Part shown: positions 36,455 to 43,959 of the stretch, in pieces | Numbering within the stretch: position 1 is the stretch's first letter | Layout: the number at the start of each line of letters is the position of its first letter | Source of the DNA: an uncultured Ferrimonas sp. | Lineage (GTDB): Bacteria > Pseudomonadota > Gammaproteobacteria > Enterobacterales > Shewanellaceae | Length of the DNA stretch: 64,000 nt | Reading direction: 5' to 3' | NCBI RefSeq assembly: GCF_947489035.1 | Contig: NZ_CANLCI010000001.1 | Location: 124,001-188,000, forward strand | Translations under genes and position numbers: made by a program | Notes under the pieces: model-generated | Database searches by the model: none | The model's input: only the letters and a program-made list of their open reading frames with translations | What the model was told of the DNA's origin: nothing

Positions 36455-36634
36455 CGAGCGTGGGCACGTTACCGCCAGCGTCACTCACGCCAGCTGACAT
36501 GACCCTGCCCGCGCCTTGGTGCGCGCCCCAAGCCAACGGCGATGTCGCCAGCCGACATCGCTGTTGTCGCCAAAACCACTCGGCTGCCTCTGCCTAAGCG
36601 CCTATCCTCCTCGTTATCAACTAACGAGGTCTTT

Positions 36635-37834
36635 ATGTTCCGTTCTTTACTGTGTGCCAGCGCCCTAGTCTTGCTTTATCCCACCGCCATTGATCTGTAT
36701 CTGGTGGGGTTGCCTAACATTGCCACCGCCCTTGGCGCCAGTGAAGCGCAGCTGCACATGGCCTTTTCGGTGTACCTTGCCGGCATGGCCGCCAGCATGG
36801 CGGTGGCGGGTCGGGTTTCGGATCAGCTGGGGCGCAAACCGGTTGCCATTGTTGCTGCGGTTATCTTTATGGCGGCATCGCTGTACGCTGCCCAAGCCCT
36901 GCACAGCAGCGCCTTCTTATGGGCTCGACTTGGCCAAGGCATTGGCGCAGGGGGCTGTTACGTGGTGGCGTTTGCGATACTGCGCGACACCTTAGCAGAG
37001 CCACAACGGGCGAAGGTGCTGACCATGCTTAACGGCATCACCTGCATCATGCCGGTGTTGGCCCCCGTGCTGGGGCATTTGATCATGCTGCAACAACCGT
37101 GGACCGCGCTGTTCTACACCATGGCGGCGCTGGGCGCGGCAGTGGTGGTGCTGGCGCTGCTGGTGCTCAACGAAAGTCGGCCTGGGCCGCTCACGGCCAC
37201 CAACACCCCATCCGCCCCAGAACAACGCTCTGAATCGTTCCTTCAGGCCCCTTTCATCCGCTTTTTGATCATCACCTCGTTCGGGGTTACTGCCATTCTG
37301 ACCTACGTAAATGTGTCGCCGCTGCTGCTGATGCAACAGTTGGGGTTCAGCCGCAGTGACTACGCCAGCGTCATGGCCGCAACGGCGCTGATCAGCATGA
37401 TGGTGTCTTTCTCGGCGCCGTGGTTACTCGGCCGCGTCGGCGAACGCCCACTGTTGCTGCTCAGCCAAGTCAGCTTTATTGGCGCGGCATTGCTGTTGCT
37501 TATCGGTTCAAGTAACAGCACCCTGTTGGTCGCGCTGGCGTTGATCTGCGCGGGTTTTGCCTGCGGCTTTGGGGTGGCAATGAGCCAAGCGTTAGCGCCC
37601 TATCAAGCTCGGGCTGGGGTGGCCAGTTCGTTGCTGGGGATCGCCCAGATCTGCAGCAGCGCCCTGTACATATGGCTGCTCGGCTGGCTGCAAGTCAGCG
37701 CCAGCACCATGCTGCTGGTTATTCTGGCCGGAGGTGGCGTTATCAGCCTTGGCTTCTTACTATGGCCGCTATCCCCTGCCCCCGTTACGGCGACCGCGAA
37801 CAATGAAAAAATCTCTGGCACCGCTGGATCTTAA
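36635..37834 (+). CDS. mdtL: MFS multidrug efflux transporter MdtL
   Basis: The 399-residue inner-membrane protein has 12 hydrophobic segments and belongs to the Bcr/CflA drug:H+ antiporter group. YLVGLPNIATALGASEAQLH and CYVVAFAILRDTL are nearly the E. coli MdtL sequence, and the MFS loop motif reads RVSDQLGRKP. The ATG at 36635 follows GAGG by six bases. Its end overlaps the yidZ start by 32 bases, and the same mdtL-yidZ pair exists in E. coli, which supports the name. Confidence 0.92.
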   Translation: MFRSLLCASALVLLYPTAIDLYLVGLPNIATALGASEAQLHMAFSVYLAGMAASMAVAGRVSDQLGRKPVAIVAAVIFMAASLYAAQALHSSAFLWARLGQGIGAGGCYVVAFAILRDTLAEPQRAKVLTMLNGITCIMPVLAPVLGHLIMLQQPWTALFYTMAALGAAVVVLALLVLNESRPGPLTATNTPSAPEQRSESFLQAPFIRFLIITSFGVTAILTYVNVSPLLLMQQLGFSRSDYASVMAATALISMMVSFSAPWLLGRVGERPLLLLSQVSFIGAALLLLIGSSNSTLLVALALICAGFACGFGVAMSQALAPYQARAGVASSLLGIAQICSSALYIWLLGWLQVSASTMLLVILAGGGVISLGFLLWPLSPAPVTATANNEKISGTAGS

Positions 37835-38765
37835 CCTACTGCTTACGTTGCAACTGCTGCTGCAGGAAAACAGCGTGAGCCACACGGCGAAGAAGCTCAA
37901 CGTCACCCCGTCCACCGTCAGCAAATCCCTGAATAAGCTGCGGCTGTGGTTTGCCGATCCGCTGTTTGTTAAAACCCCATTGGGGCTGCGGCCAACGCCA
38001 TTAGCGCAATCGATTGAGCCGGAACTGGCCGAATGGCTGCAAATCGGCAGCCAAATTTTAGCCAAACGCAGCGATGCCAAACCGAAAGAGGTGCGGCTGC
38101 AACTGCAGATGGAATCGCCGCTGCAGTTGATCAAGATGAATGAGTTATTGCAGCTGGCGCAGCAACATTATGGTGATGCCACGGTGAAGATCAGCAACTG
38201 GGATTACGATTCCGTTGACGCCATTATTCGAGGCGAGGCGGATCTGGGGTTCAGCGGCCGCGAAATTCACCCTCGATCCAAAGAGTCGTTGGCGCTGCTG
38301 CCCTACTTTATCGATCACGAAATCTTATTTACCGATCTGCCGCAGGTGTATCTGCGCCGTGACCATCCGGCGCTGTCGCAGCCGTGGGATCTGGCGGCCT
38401 TTTTACGCTACGACCACATCAACATTCTGTGGGAAAAAAGCGACACCTGGGCACTGGACGAGGTGCTGGCCGAAGCCGGCTTAAACCGTCGGGTTACGGT
38501 TACGGCATCCAGCTTTGAACAATCGCTGTTTTTGGCGGCTCAGCCTGATCAACAGCGGCTCACCACCGCCCCCGCTTACTGTCGCCATTATTGCCAGCAG
38601 CTGCATCCGGATTTAGTCACGCTGCCGTTGCCGCTCACTCCGCCCCAGTTGCAACTGCTGGAGATCTCGTTCGCGATGTTGTGGCATAAGCGCAATGGTC
38701 ATAACCCCAAAGTGCAGTGGTTAAAGCAAACGGTGCGGCAGCTGTATCAGCCTCTGGGCGCATAA
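37803..38765 (+). CDS. yidZ: LysR-family regulator YidZ
   Basis: The 320-residue protein starts MKKSLAPLDLNLLLTLQLL, with the LysR winged-helix domain (VTPSTVSKSLNKLR) and an effector-binding domain containing NWDYDSVDAIIRGEADLGFSG and LWHKRNGHNPK, segments also found in E. coli YidZ (319 residues). YidZ has been linked to anaerobic nitric oxide resistance in E. coli. It overlaps the end of mdtL and is translated with it. Confidence 0.92.
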   Translation: MKKSLAPLDLNLLLTLQLLLQENSVSHTAKKLNVTPSTVSKSLNKLRLWFADPLFVKTPLGLRPTPLAQSIEPELAEWLQIGSQILAKRSDAKPKEVRLQLQMESPLQLIKMNELLQLAQQHYGDATVKISNWDYDSVDAIIRGEADLGFSGREIHPRSKESLALLPYFIDHEILFTDLPQVYLRRDHPALSQPWDLAAFLRYDHINILWEKSDTWALDEVLAEAGLNRRVTVTASSFEQSLFLAAQPDQQRLTTAPAYCRHYCQQLHPDLVTLPLPLTPPQLQLLEISFAMLWHKRNGHNPKVQWLKQTVRQLYQPLGA

Positions 38766-38792
38766 AAAAAGGGGCTGCGGATGCAGCCCCGG
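38764..38792 (-). terminator. Intrinsic terminator of the 38823 gene
   Basis: GGGGCTGC - GGAT - GCAGCCCC, with a T7 run on the minus-strand side. It overlaps the yidZ stop, so the two genes are packed tail to tail. Confidence 0.8.
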
Positions 38793-38822
38793 TTCATAAG
38801 GAAATAAGCGCGTTAGCACGGA

Positions 38823-39260
38823 TCACATCTGGCAAGCCGTTTGCGCCTGACGCTGGCACATCGCTTCGCTGTGTTGGCTAGATTCACTGCTTAGGCAGTA
38901 ATCCACCCGTACTGTCGCCTGCGATGGCAAGGCAACTTGATGAGCCGCCTGCCACTGCAACTGCGATAACAGCTTCTTGGTTTCGGTCAAAAAGACCCGT
39001 TTCGACGTGCCTAACACCACCGATTCCGCCATGGTGACTTCGGTGATGCTGGCATCCGCAGCCAACCTCAGTTGAAACACGCCACAACCTCGGCTCATCT
39101 TTTGCGCCAACGCCTTCGGGTATTGCGGCGCGGGTTGCTCACTGAGCTGCCACTGCGATTGCTGTGACTGCGCCAATTGATTGATCTGCACATCAGCAAA
39201 AATCGATTTTGCCTGCGCGAACATCGGCAGACAGGCGATTAACATCACTGCTTTTTTCAT
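38823..39260 (-). CDS. Secreted protein with TonB-C-like domain
   Basis: The 145-residue protein has a signal peptide (MKKAVMLIACLPMFAQA). The body contains APQYPKALAQKMSRGCGVFQLRLAADASIT, which follows the pattern of the TonB C-terminal domain (PxYPxxA...G.V.v.f.v...G.i). It lacks the membrane anchor and Pro-rich stalk of real TonB. Two cysteine pairs may form disulfides. Function unknown. Confidence 0.65.
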   Translation of the reverse strand: MKKAVMLIACLPMFAQAKSIFADVQINQLAQSQQSQWQLSEQPAPQYPKALAQKMSRGCGVFQLRLAADASITEVTMAESVVLGTSKRVFLTETKKLLSQLQWQAAHQVALPSQATVRVDYCLSSESSQHSEAMCQRQAQTACQM

Positions 39261-39400
39261 CCTCGATCCCTGTGTTTATTGTGGCTACCTTTACTCAAAC
39301 GATACCGCCCCAAACATAAGTGCAATTAACAACCGTTGCAGCCTAGGGCAATAAACGGTATAACCCTGCGCCCAGCATCCGTTTCAACATAGGCACGCTC

Positions 39401-39733
39401 ATGTCCAAGTTCTTCTATAAAGGCAAAATTGAAAAGAAACCAAAACACGAAAGTTTTGGTTATAACACCAAGCGTGAAGCCAAACTGGGCAGCACCGACA
39501 ACCCGCTGACCCTGCAAGTTGCCACCACGGAGCGCTTGCACGAACTGACGGCCATTGTGGCGGAGCAGGAGCTGGTTGCGAACATCACGGTGGTGGCTGA
39601 TGAACCAGAGCAAACCGCCGAGCTGGATGTGCTGATCAACAAAAACACCACCGTCACCTCAGAGAAAACTCCTGGCCGCAACGATCCTTGCCGCTGTGGC
39701 AGTGGTAAAAAATACAAAAAGTGCTGCGGTTAA
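39401..39733 (+). CDS. SEC-C motif protein (PBPRA1643 family)
   Basis: The 110-residue cytoplasmic protein ends in the SEC-C zinc motif [17 protein letters not shown], the metal-binding tail of SecA that contacts SecB and ribosomes. The N-terminal [20 protein letters not shown] and the overall length match a conserved gammaproteobacterial family of unknown function. A strong terminator follows. Confidence 0.88.
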   Translation: MSKFFYKGKIEKKPKHESFGYNTKREAKLGSTDNPLTLQVATTERLHELTAIVAEQELVANITVVADEPEQTAELDVLINKNTTVTSEKTPGRNDPCRCGSGKKYKKCCG

Positions 39734-39748
39734 CCGCTGCGCTAACGC

Positions 39749-39786
39749 CACAAAAAACGGAGCCATCGGGCTCCGTTTTTTTGTGG
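39749..39786. terminator. Bidirectional intrinsic terminator
   Basis: CCACAAAAAACGGAGCC / GGCTCCGTTTTTTTGTGG form a nearly perfect 17-pair stem around ATCG between two convergent genes. Confidence 0.92.
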
Positions 39787-39793
39787 CGGCAAT

Positions 39794-40324
39794 TTACACT
39801 GCGGCTGCTTGGCTGGGATCGGCGCTGGTTAAGCCGTTAAAGCGCAAGAGGCTCCAGAACGCCACCAGTGGCGACACCAACACCGACAACACCCCGCTCC
39901 AAACCGCTTTAAAAGCGATCATCTGCGTGCCCGTTACCGCTTCCGCACCGCTCAGTTGCAACAAAGCCACCATCGGTAACGCCGCGAAACACACGCAGAA
40001 CAGCCCCAACACCAAGCCGAAGCGGCCCGTTGTCCAGCGCAGCCAAGATCCGGCTAACACCCCAGGCACAGCAATCGCTTCCACTTTACCGTGCTGCAGT
40101 TGCTTCTTAATCAGCGCCCCAGCAATTAAGGCCACCAGCAACGGCAGCAGCAGCCCCGACGCCAGTAGATCTCCGCCAATGCTGTGCTCGCCCCACAGCG
40201 GCACCAAGGCCATCGAACTGAACAACAGCCAGCCGATCCCCGCGTTTAACAGGGTATTAAACAGCACGGCCCCAATGCCGTTGTCGATGAAGATGAATTT
40301 TCGTTGTGCCGTGGTAAGCGCCAT
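39794..40324 (-). CDS. Four-helix inner-membrane protein of unknown function
   Basis: The 176-residue protein has about four hydrophobic segments (around residues 20-40, 55-75, 100-125 and 140-160) and a long polar loop KKQLQHGKVEAIAVPG. No enzyme motif is visible and I do not recognise the family. It is alone on its strand, ending at the shared terminator. Confidence 0.7.
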   Translation of the reverse strand: MALTTAQRKFIFIDNGIGAVLFNTLLNAGIGWLLFSSMALVPLWGEHSIGGDLLASGLLLPLLVALIAGALIKKQLQHGKVEAIAVPGVLAGSWLRWTTGRFGLVLGLFCVCFAALPMVALLQLSGAEAVTGTQMIAFKAVWSGVLSVLVSPLVAFWSLLRFNGLTSADPSQAAAV

Positions 40325-40436
40325 AAACCGTTCCTTGGATAATGAAGGGATCGATAAGCTTGCGCGAACAAGCCTTGGGACACATTACCGCTGTGTCAGC
40401 ACCTAACATCGTTCGCAGGCGCTAAAAGGCCACTGT

Positions 40437-42032
40437 TTAATGCTCAGTATTGGTTGTGAAATCAGCCGAATAAGCGCTGATGGCGGGCTCTGGCTGTTTG
40501 TGGCGGCGCAAGCTGGCGGCCCGCGCGGGATCAAAGTTAACCTGCACCGGCTGGCCATCAATCAATAATGGCCGGGCCAAACTGGCCTGAACCACTTGCG
40601 CCAACGATTGCCCCGCCAACACATCGGTGGCAAAACATTCGGTGCCACCCGCCGAATGCACCAAGCGTTGACGTTTATCCAGCGCCTGCTGTTGATGCTG
40701 CTGCAATACCGTGCGTTCAGTTACGATCGCTTCAAAATTGCTGCAAGTAAGCACCTTTTGTTCGATTATCTCTACCCCATCACGTTGCAAATTGGCGCGG
40801 GGATAACGGCCACTCAGGTTATCACTGGAGGCCAAGCCGATTTTCCAGAAACGCTCACCCGTGTCGATTTCAACAAAGGTAAGCCAATACAGCACCCGCC
40901 GTTTATACAGTTCATCGGGATTGTGTTCAGCCAAACGCAGCAAGCTTTTAATGTGCCAATGAAAGCCGGTGCACTCTGGGCAGCTGGCGCCTTGCTTGAT
41001 GATGTCACTCAATGGGCGCTGATAACGGTGGCCTTGATCGCACTGCATCTGCACCGCGTAACTTAATACCGCTCGTTGCTGCCAGGTCTTCTTACTGTGC
41101 GCTATTGGCTTGCCCCAACCATCCAGCCACTGTTCCACCTTCGAACCCGGCAGTTTCTGTTGCAGTTCCTCGGTACGCTGCTGATAGGTTGCGGCGGTAT
41201 CGTGGCAAGCCGGGCACGGGATGGCCGGGCGTTTGTTCAGTAACAGGTGGCTGCGAAGATCGTAATACGCAGAGCGAGACAGCAAATAACCGCACTCGAT
41301 GCACTCCATCAACACCTTGCTGTCGGCACCGTGCCAACCATTGGCATGACAACTTTGCGCCTGCTGCGGATCGTAGCCATCGGGCAGGACACGATACTCC
41401 GATCCTGCCGCTTCGATGGTGGCAAAACGGTAGCCATCCAGCTGAAACAGATCATAGAACTCGCGGCCATCACGGCTGTGTTCCAGCTGATCGCTTAACT
41501 GCGCTGCTTTCACGCTGGCGCAATAGTGGCAATGCACGGCTCCGTCACGAAACAGGTGGTTCAATGGCTGCACCACTTTTTTATTGCCGCACTGAGTGCA
41601 GTTAAATTGCAGTTCCAGCCACCGTTCTTTCTCCAACAGCTGCAATCGCTGGCACTGCTTATGGTGATCAAACTTGGCTCTCACGTGGGCCAACAAAGCC
41701 TTTTTATTGGCAAAGTACGCCCCCTTGATGGTGTAGCCCTTAGACCCCGCAGCAGGGGTTGCCGCTGCGGGTGCTGGCCGACATTGGGCACAGTATTGAT
41801 TCAAGTTTTTGGCTGGGTGTACCACCAGATCCCGCGCCAAATAGCCGCTGTGGTTGCCGCACTGAGTGCAGCGCAGCGTGGCTAAGGTGGTATTGGTGAT
41901 GGTGTTGTCCGCGACGCTGGCTTCGTCCAGCGCCACCAACTGCATCTTTCCGGCACGGTTGTGGCTGGCAATCAGCGCCGTGAGCTCTTGCGCGGTGGTG
42001 GCCAACACTTTGCGGCGGTAGGTCATTGTCAT
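40437..42032 (-). CDS. Multi-zinc-knuckle protein with a GIY-YIG-like C-terminal domain
   Basis: The 531-residue cytoplasmic protein contains four pairs of zinc knuckles: CTQC/CAQC, CTQC/CHYC, CIEC/CPAC and CDQGH/CPEC. After the last comes YWLTFVEIDTGERFWKIGLA, then a conserved Arg (GRYPR), ETER-like glutamates (NFEAIVTER) and a Gln/His-rich stretch. The order Y - KIG - R - E is that of GIY-YIG nucleases, here with a KIG variant. The knuckle repeats resemble the DNA-binding part of phage and homing endonucleases. No signal peptide. The ATG at 42032 is preferred; a nearby ATG at 42026 is possible. It stands alone between terminators. Nuclease activity is inferred. Confidence 0.65.
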   Translation of the reverse strand: MTMTYRRKVLATTAQELTALIASHNRAGKMQLVALDEASVADNTITNTTLATLRCTQCGNHSGYLARDLVVHPAKNLNQYCAQCRPAPAAATPAAGSKGYTIKGAYFANKKALLAHVRAKFDHHKQCQRLQLLEKERWLELQFNCTQCGNKKVVQPLNHLFRDGAVHCHYCASVKAAQLSDQLEHSRDGREFYDLFQLDGYRFATIEAAGSEYRVLPDGYDPQQAQSCHANGWHGADSKVLMECIECGYLLSRSAYYDLRSHLLLNKRPAIPCPACHDTAATYQQRTEELQQKLPGSKVEQWLDGWGKPIAHSKKTWQQRAVLSYAVQMQCDQGHRYQRPLSDIIKQGASCPECTGFHWHIKSLLRLAEHNPDELYKRRVLYWLTFVEIDTGERFWKIGLASSDNLSGRYPRANLQRDGVEIIEQKVLTCSNFEAIVTERTVLQQHQQQALDKRQRLVHSAGGTECFATDVLAGQSLAQVVQASLARPLLIDGQPVQVNFDPARAASLRRHKQPEPAISAYSADFTTNTEH

Positions 42033-42264
42033 TGGTGGGTTCACTCTTTGGCGGCAATCGCCGTGATGGCATTTCAAATGGGCTTAAACCCGCGCATGCC
42101 CACAAGGGGCTTTGCCGCGTACCTAAGCTGCAGCCGTTGCTCCATAACCACCGCACTTTGTTGTGGCAGCGATGGTAATTTCATTCTCGGCAAAGACCAA
42201 AAGATCGCCGCGATGGCCAAGCCAAACTGTGATCTGCCCCCCCACGTGAAGCCCAAGGCAAGAT

Positions 42265-42299
42265 CAAAAAAAAGAGGCCGAAGCCTCTTAGTTTTTTTT
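42265..42299. terminator. Bidirectional intrinsic terminator
   Basis: A8-GAGGC-CGAA-GCCTC followed by TTAGTTTTTTTT. It closes the torD-like gene on the minus strand; no plus-strand gene needs it. Confidence 0.85.
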
Positions 42300-42312
42300 G
42301 CACGCAACCGAT

Positions 42313-42963
42313 TTACTGAAACAACTGCAGTTGCAACGCTTCAACCTGCAATTGTTGCTGCAGATCCCCAAGCACCGAATCGGTTAGGAGGGCGATGCCT
42401 TGGTAGTAATCGCTTTGCGCCTGCGCTTGCATGATCGCCAGAAAACGGCCTGACCACGGCAACAGATGCTCTGCCAATAGCACGTTCAGCGCCGCCAGCG
42501 CATGGCCATTTTGCTGTTTGGCTTCGTCCGCCAGCAAGGCGGAAATGGCCGACAACACCAAGCCGATGTGATCCACCGGTTCGTTGGTTTGGGTTTCAAC
42601 CAAGATCCCGTGGTGCTGATAAAACTCAGCCAAGGCGATGGTTGAAGGGCCACACAACAAGCGTTTTTCATGCAGGTAAGGCGAGCCCCACGGGATCGCT
42701 TTGATTTCACTGGGGCCAACAAACAGCGCCATATGATCTCGCTTTATCTCGCTCAGTAGGCTGTCGTTATCCAACTGCAAGGCGCTGGTCAGTTTATTCA
42801 ACCCCGCTTGTCGTGGCTCGGCACGGCCGGTTTGCGGCCAGCTGTGCTCAATGCCAGTGGCACGAAACTGATCCAACAGGCAATCGCTTGGCTCGAAATA
42901 CAGCGCGTGATACAGCACGTTGCATTGAGCTTGGAAGTCCTGAATTTGAGCTTGGGTCAACAC
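42313..42963 (-). CDS. TorD/DmsD-family chaperone for DMSO reductase
   Basis: The 216-residue cytoplasmic protein belongs to the redox-enzyme maturation chaperones, which bind the Tat signal of a molybdoenzyme and hold it until the cofactor is inserted. Typical pieces are LFVGPSEIKAIPWGSPYL and the EPVDHIGLVLSAIS motif. GTG at 42963 has AAGGA nine bases upstream; GTG at 42981 is the alternative. It is the last gene of the dms block, but 349 bases separate it from dmsB. In Shewanella the corresponding gene is dmsG. Its client is surely DmsA. Confidence 0.88.
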   Translation of the reverse strand: MLTQAQIQDFQAQCNVLYHALYFEPSDCLLDQFRATGIEHSWPQTGRAEPRQAGLNKLTSALQLDNDSLLSEIKRDHMALFVGPSEIKAIPWGSPYLHEKRLLCGPSTIALAEFYQHHGILVETQTNEPVDHIGLVLSAISALLADEAKQQNGHALAALNVLLAEHLLPWSGRFLAIMQAQAQSDYYQGIALLTDSVLGDLQQQLQVEALQLQLFQ

Positions 42964-43311
42964 GATATCAATTCCTTTCACGGATCCTATGGGGATGAAA
43001 CAAGGTTGCAGGCAGTTTGATGTTGGCTCTTGCCATCCACAGCGATGAGTTCACTCGCATGCTCACTTACCGCAGCAGCGATGTCGCCTTTGATCTACCA
43101 CCGCATTGGAGGTGCCCAGCGCAGCGTTTTGGGTGCCGACCTAAGGCAAAGGGGATTCCAAAGAGGCGAAGCTCCCTTTGGGTGCCGTCGCCACCGCGAC
43201 ATTCCCCCATCAAAGCAAACTCGCTGCACAACGCCAAAGGCGATAACGCATTCGGCGCCGCAACAGTAAAAGATACAACATCAAACAAGGGGCCAATGGC
43301 CCCCGAACGCG
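42964..43311 (-). other. Gene-free stretch between dmsB and the chaperone gene
   Basis: No gene is seen. A GGGGCCATTGGCCCC hairpin (43287-43305) just after dmsB is followed on the minus strand by TTGTTTGATG and may be a weak terminator. At 43173-43202 lies a 30-base element that recurs inverted at 61011-61040. Confidence 0.5.
43173..43202 (-). repeat. Dispersed hairpin-associated repeat (copy at 61011-61040)
   Basis: The minus-strand sequence of these 30 bases equals 61011-61040 on the plus strand at 29 positions. Both copies continue into a CCCAAAGGGA ... CTTTGGGATCCC-type hairpin. Confidence 0.7.
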
Positions 43312-43950
43312 TTACACTTCCGCGTGGTTCAACACTTCACCCGCGGCCGAACCGCTGGCTTGGCTTAAGCGGTTCTTAGCGATCAGCAGGTTCGGGTTGG
43401 TGATGTTGGAGTTTGGCAGCGGTGCCACATCCGGCTGTGCAGCCGTCGGGTACTTGGCGCGCAGGTTATCCATGGTGTCGTAATCCAATGCTCGCATTGG
43501 GCAGGATTCAACACAGGTTGGCTTTAAGCCTTGGGCAATGCGGTCGTAACAGCCATCGCACTTGGTCATGTAGCCTTTGGCGTGATCCATCTGCGGCGCA
43601 TCGTATGGGCAAGCGCGGGCACAGCTTTCGCAGCCAATGCAGACGTTTTTGTCTACGTGCACCAAGCCGTCTTCACGGCGCTTGTGCATGGCACCGGTTG
43701 GGCACGCTTTGGTGCACGCTGGCTCGCTGCAGTGGTTACAGCTGATTGAGGTGTAGTAAGCAAACACGTTTTGGCTTACGACGCCGTTTTCATCTTTGTT
43801 CCAGGTGCCACCGCCGTATTCATAGACGCGACGAAAGTTAACCCCCACTGGCAGATCGGAGCGATCTTTGCAGCTTACCTGACAGGTTTTACAGCCAGTA
43901 CACTTACTGGTGTCGACAAAAAAGCCGTACTGTTTATTGCTAGACATCAT
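43312..43950 (-). CDS. dmsB: DMSO reductase iron-sulfur subunit DmsB
   Basis: The 212-residue protein carries four ferredoxin-like cysteine clusters: CTGCKTCQVSC, CNHCSEPACTKACP, CIGCESCARACP and CDGCYDRIAQG...CVESCP. Each holds a 4Fe-4S centre that conducts electrons to DmsA. TAGGAG precedes two adjacent ATGs (43950 and 43947). It has no signal peptide, so it is exported with DmsA through Tat. No dmsC membrane anchor follows, which is the rule for the extracellular enzyme: electrons come through DmsE-DmsF instead. Confidence 0.95.
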   Translation of the reverse strand: MMSSNKQYGFFVDTSKCTGCKTCQVSCKDRSDLPVGVNFRRVYEYGGGTWNKDENGVVSQNVFAYYTSISCNHCSEPACTKACPTGAMHKRREDGLVHVDKNVCIGCESCARACPYDAPQMDHAKGYMTKCDGCYDRIAQGLKPTCVESCPMRALDYDTMDNLRAKYPTAAQPDVAPLPNSNITNPNLLIAKNRLSQASGSAAGEVLNHAEV

Positions 43951-43959
43951 TCGCTCCTA

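Noticed and set aside
43017-43379. 120-codon plus-strand frame between the torD-like gene and dmsB
   Set aside because: It overlaps the dmsB end on the other strand, contains the dispersed repeat and shows no protein-like pattern.
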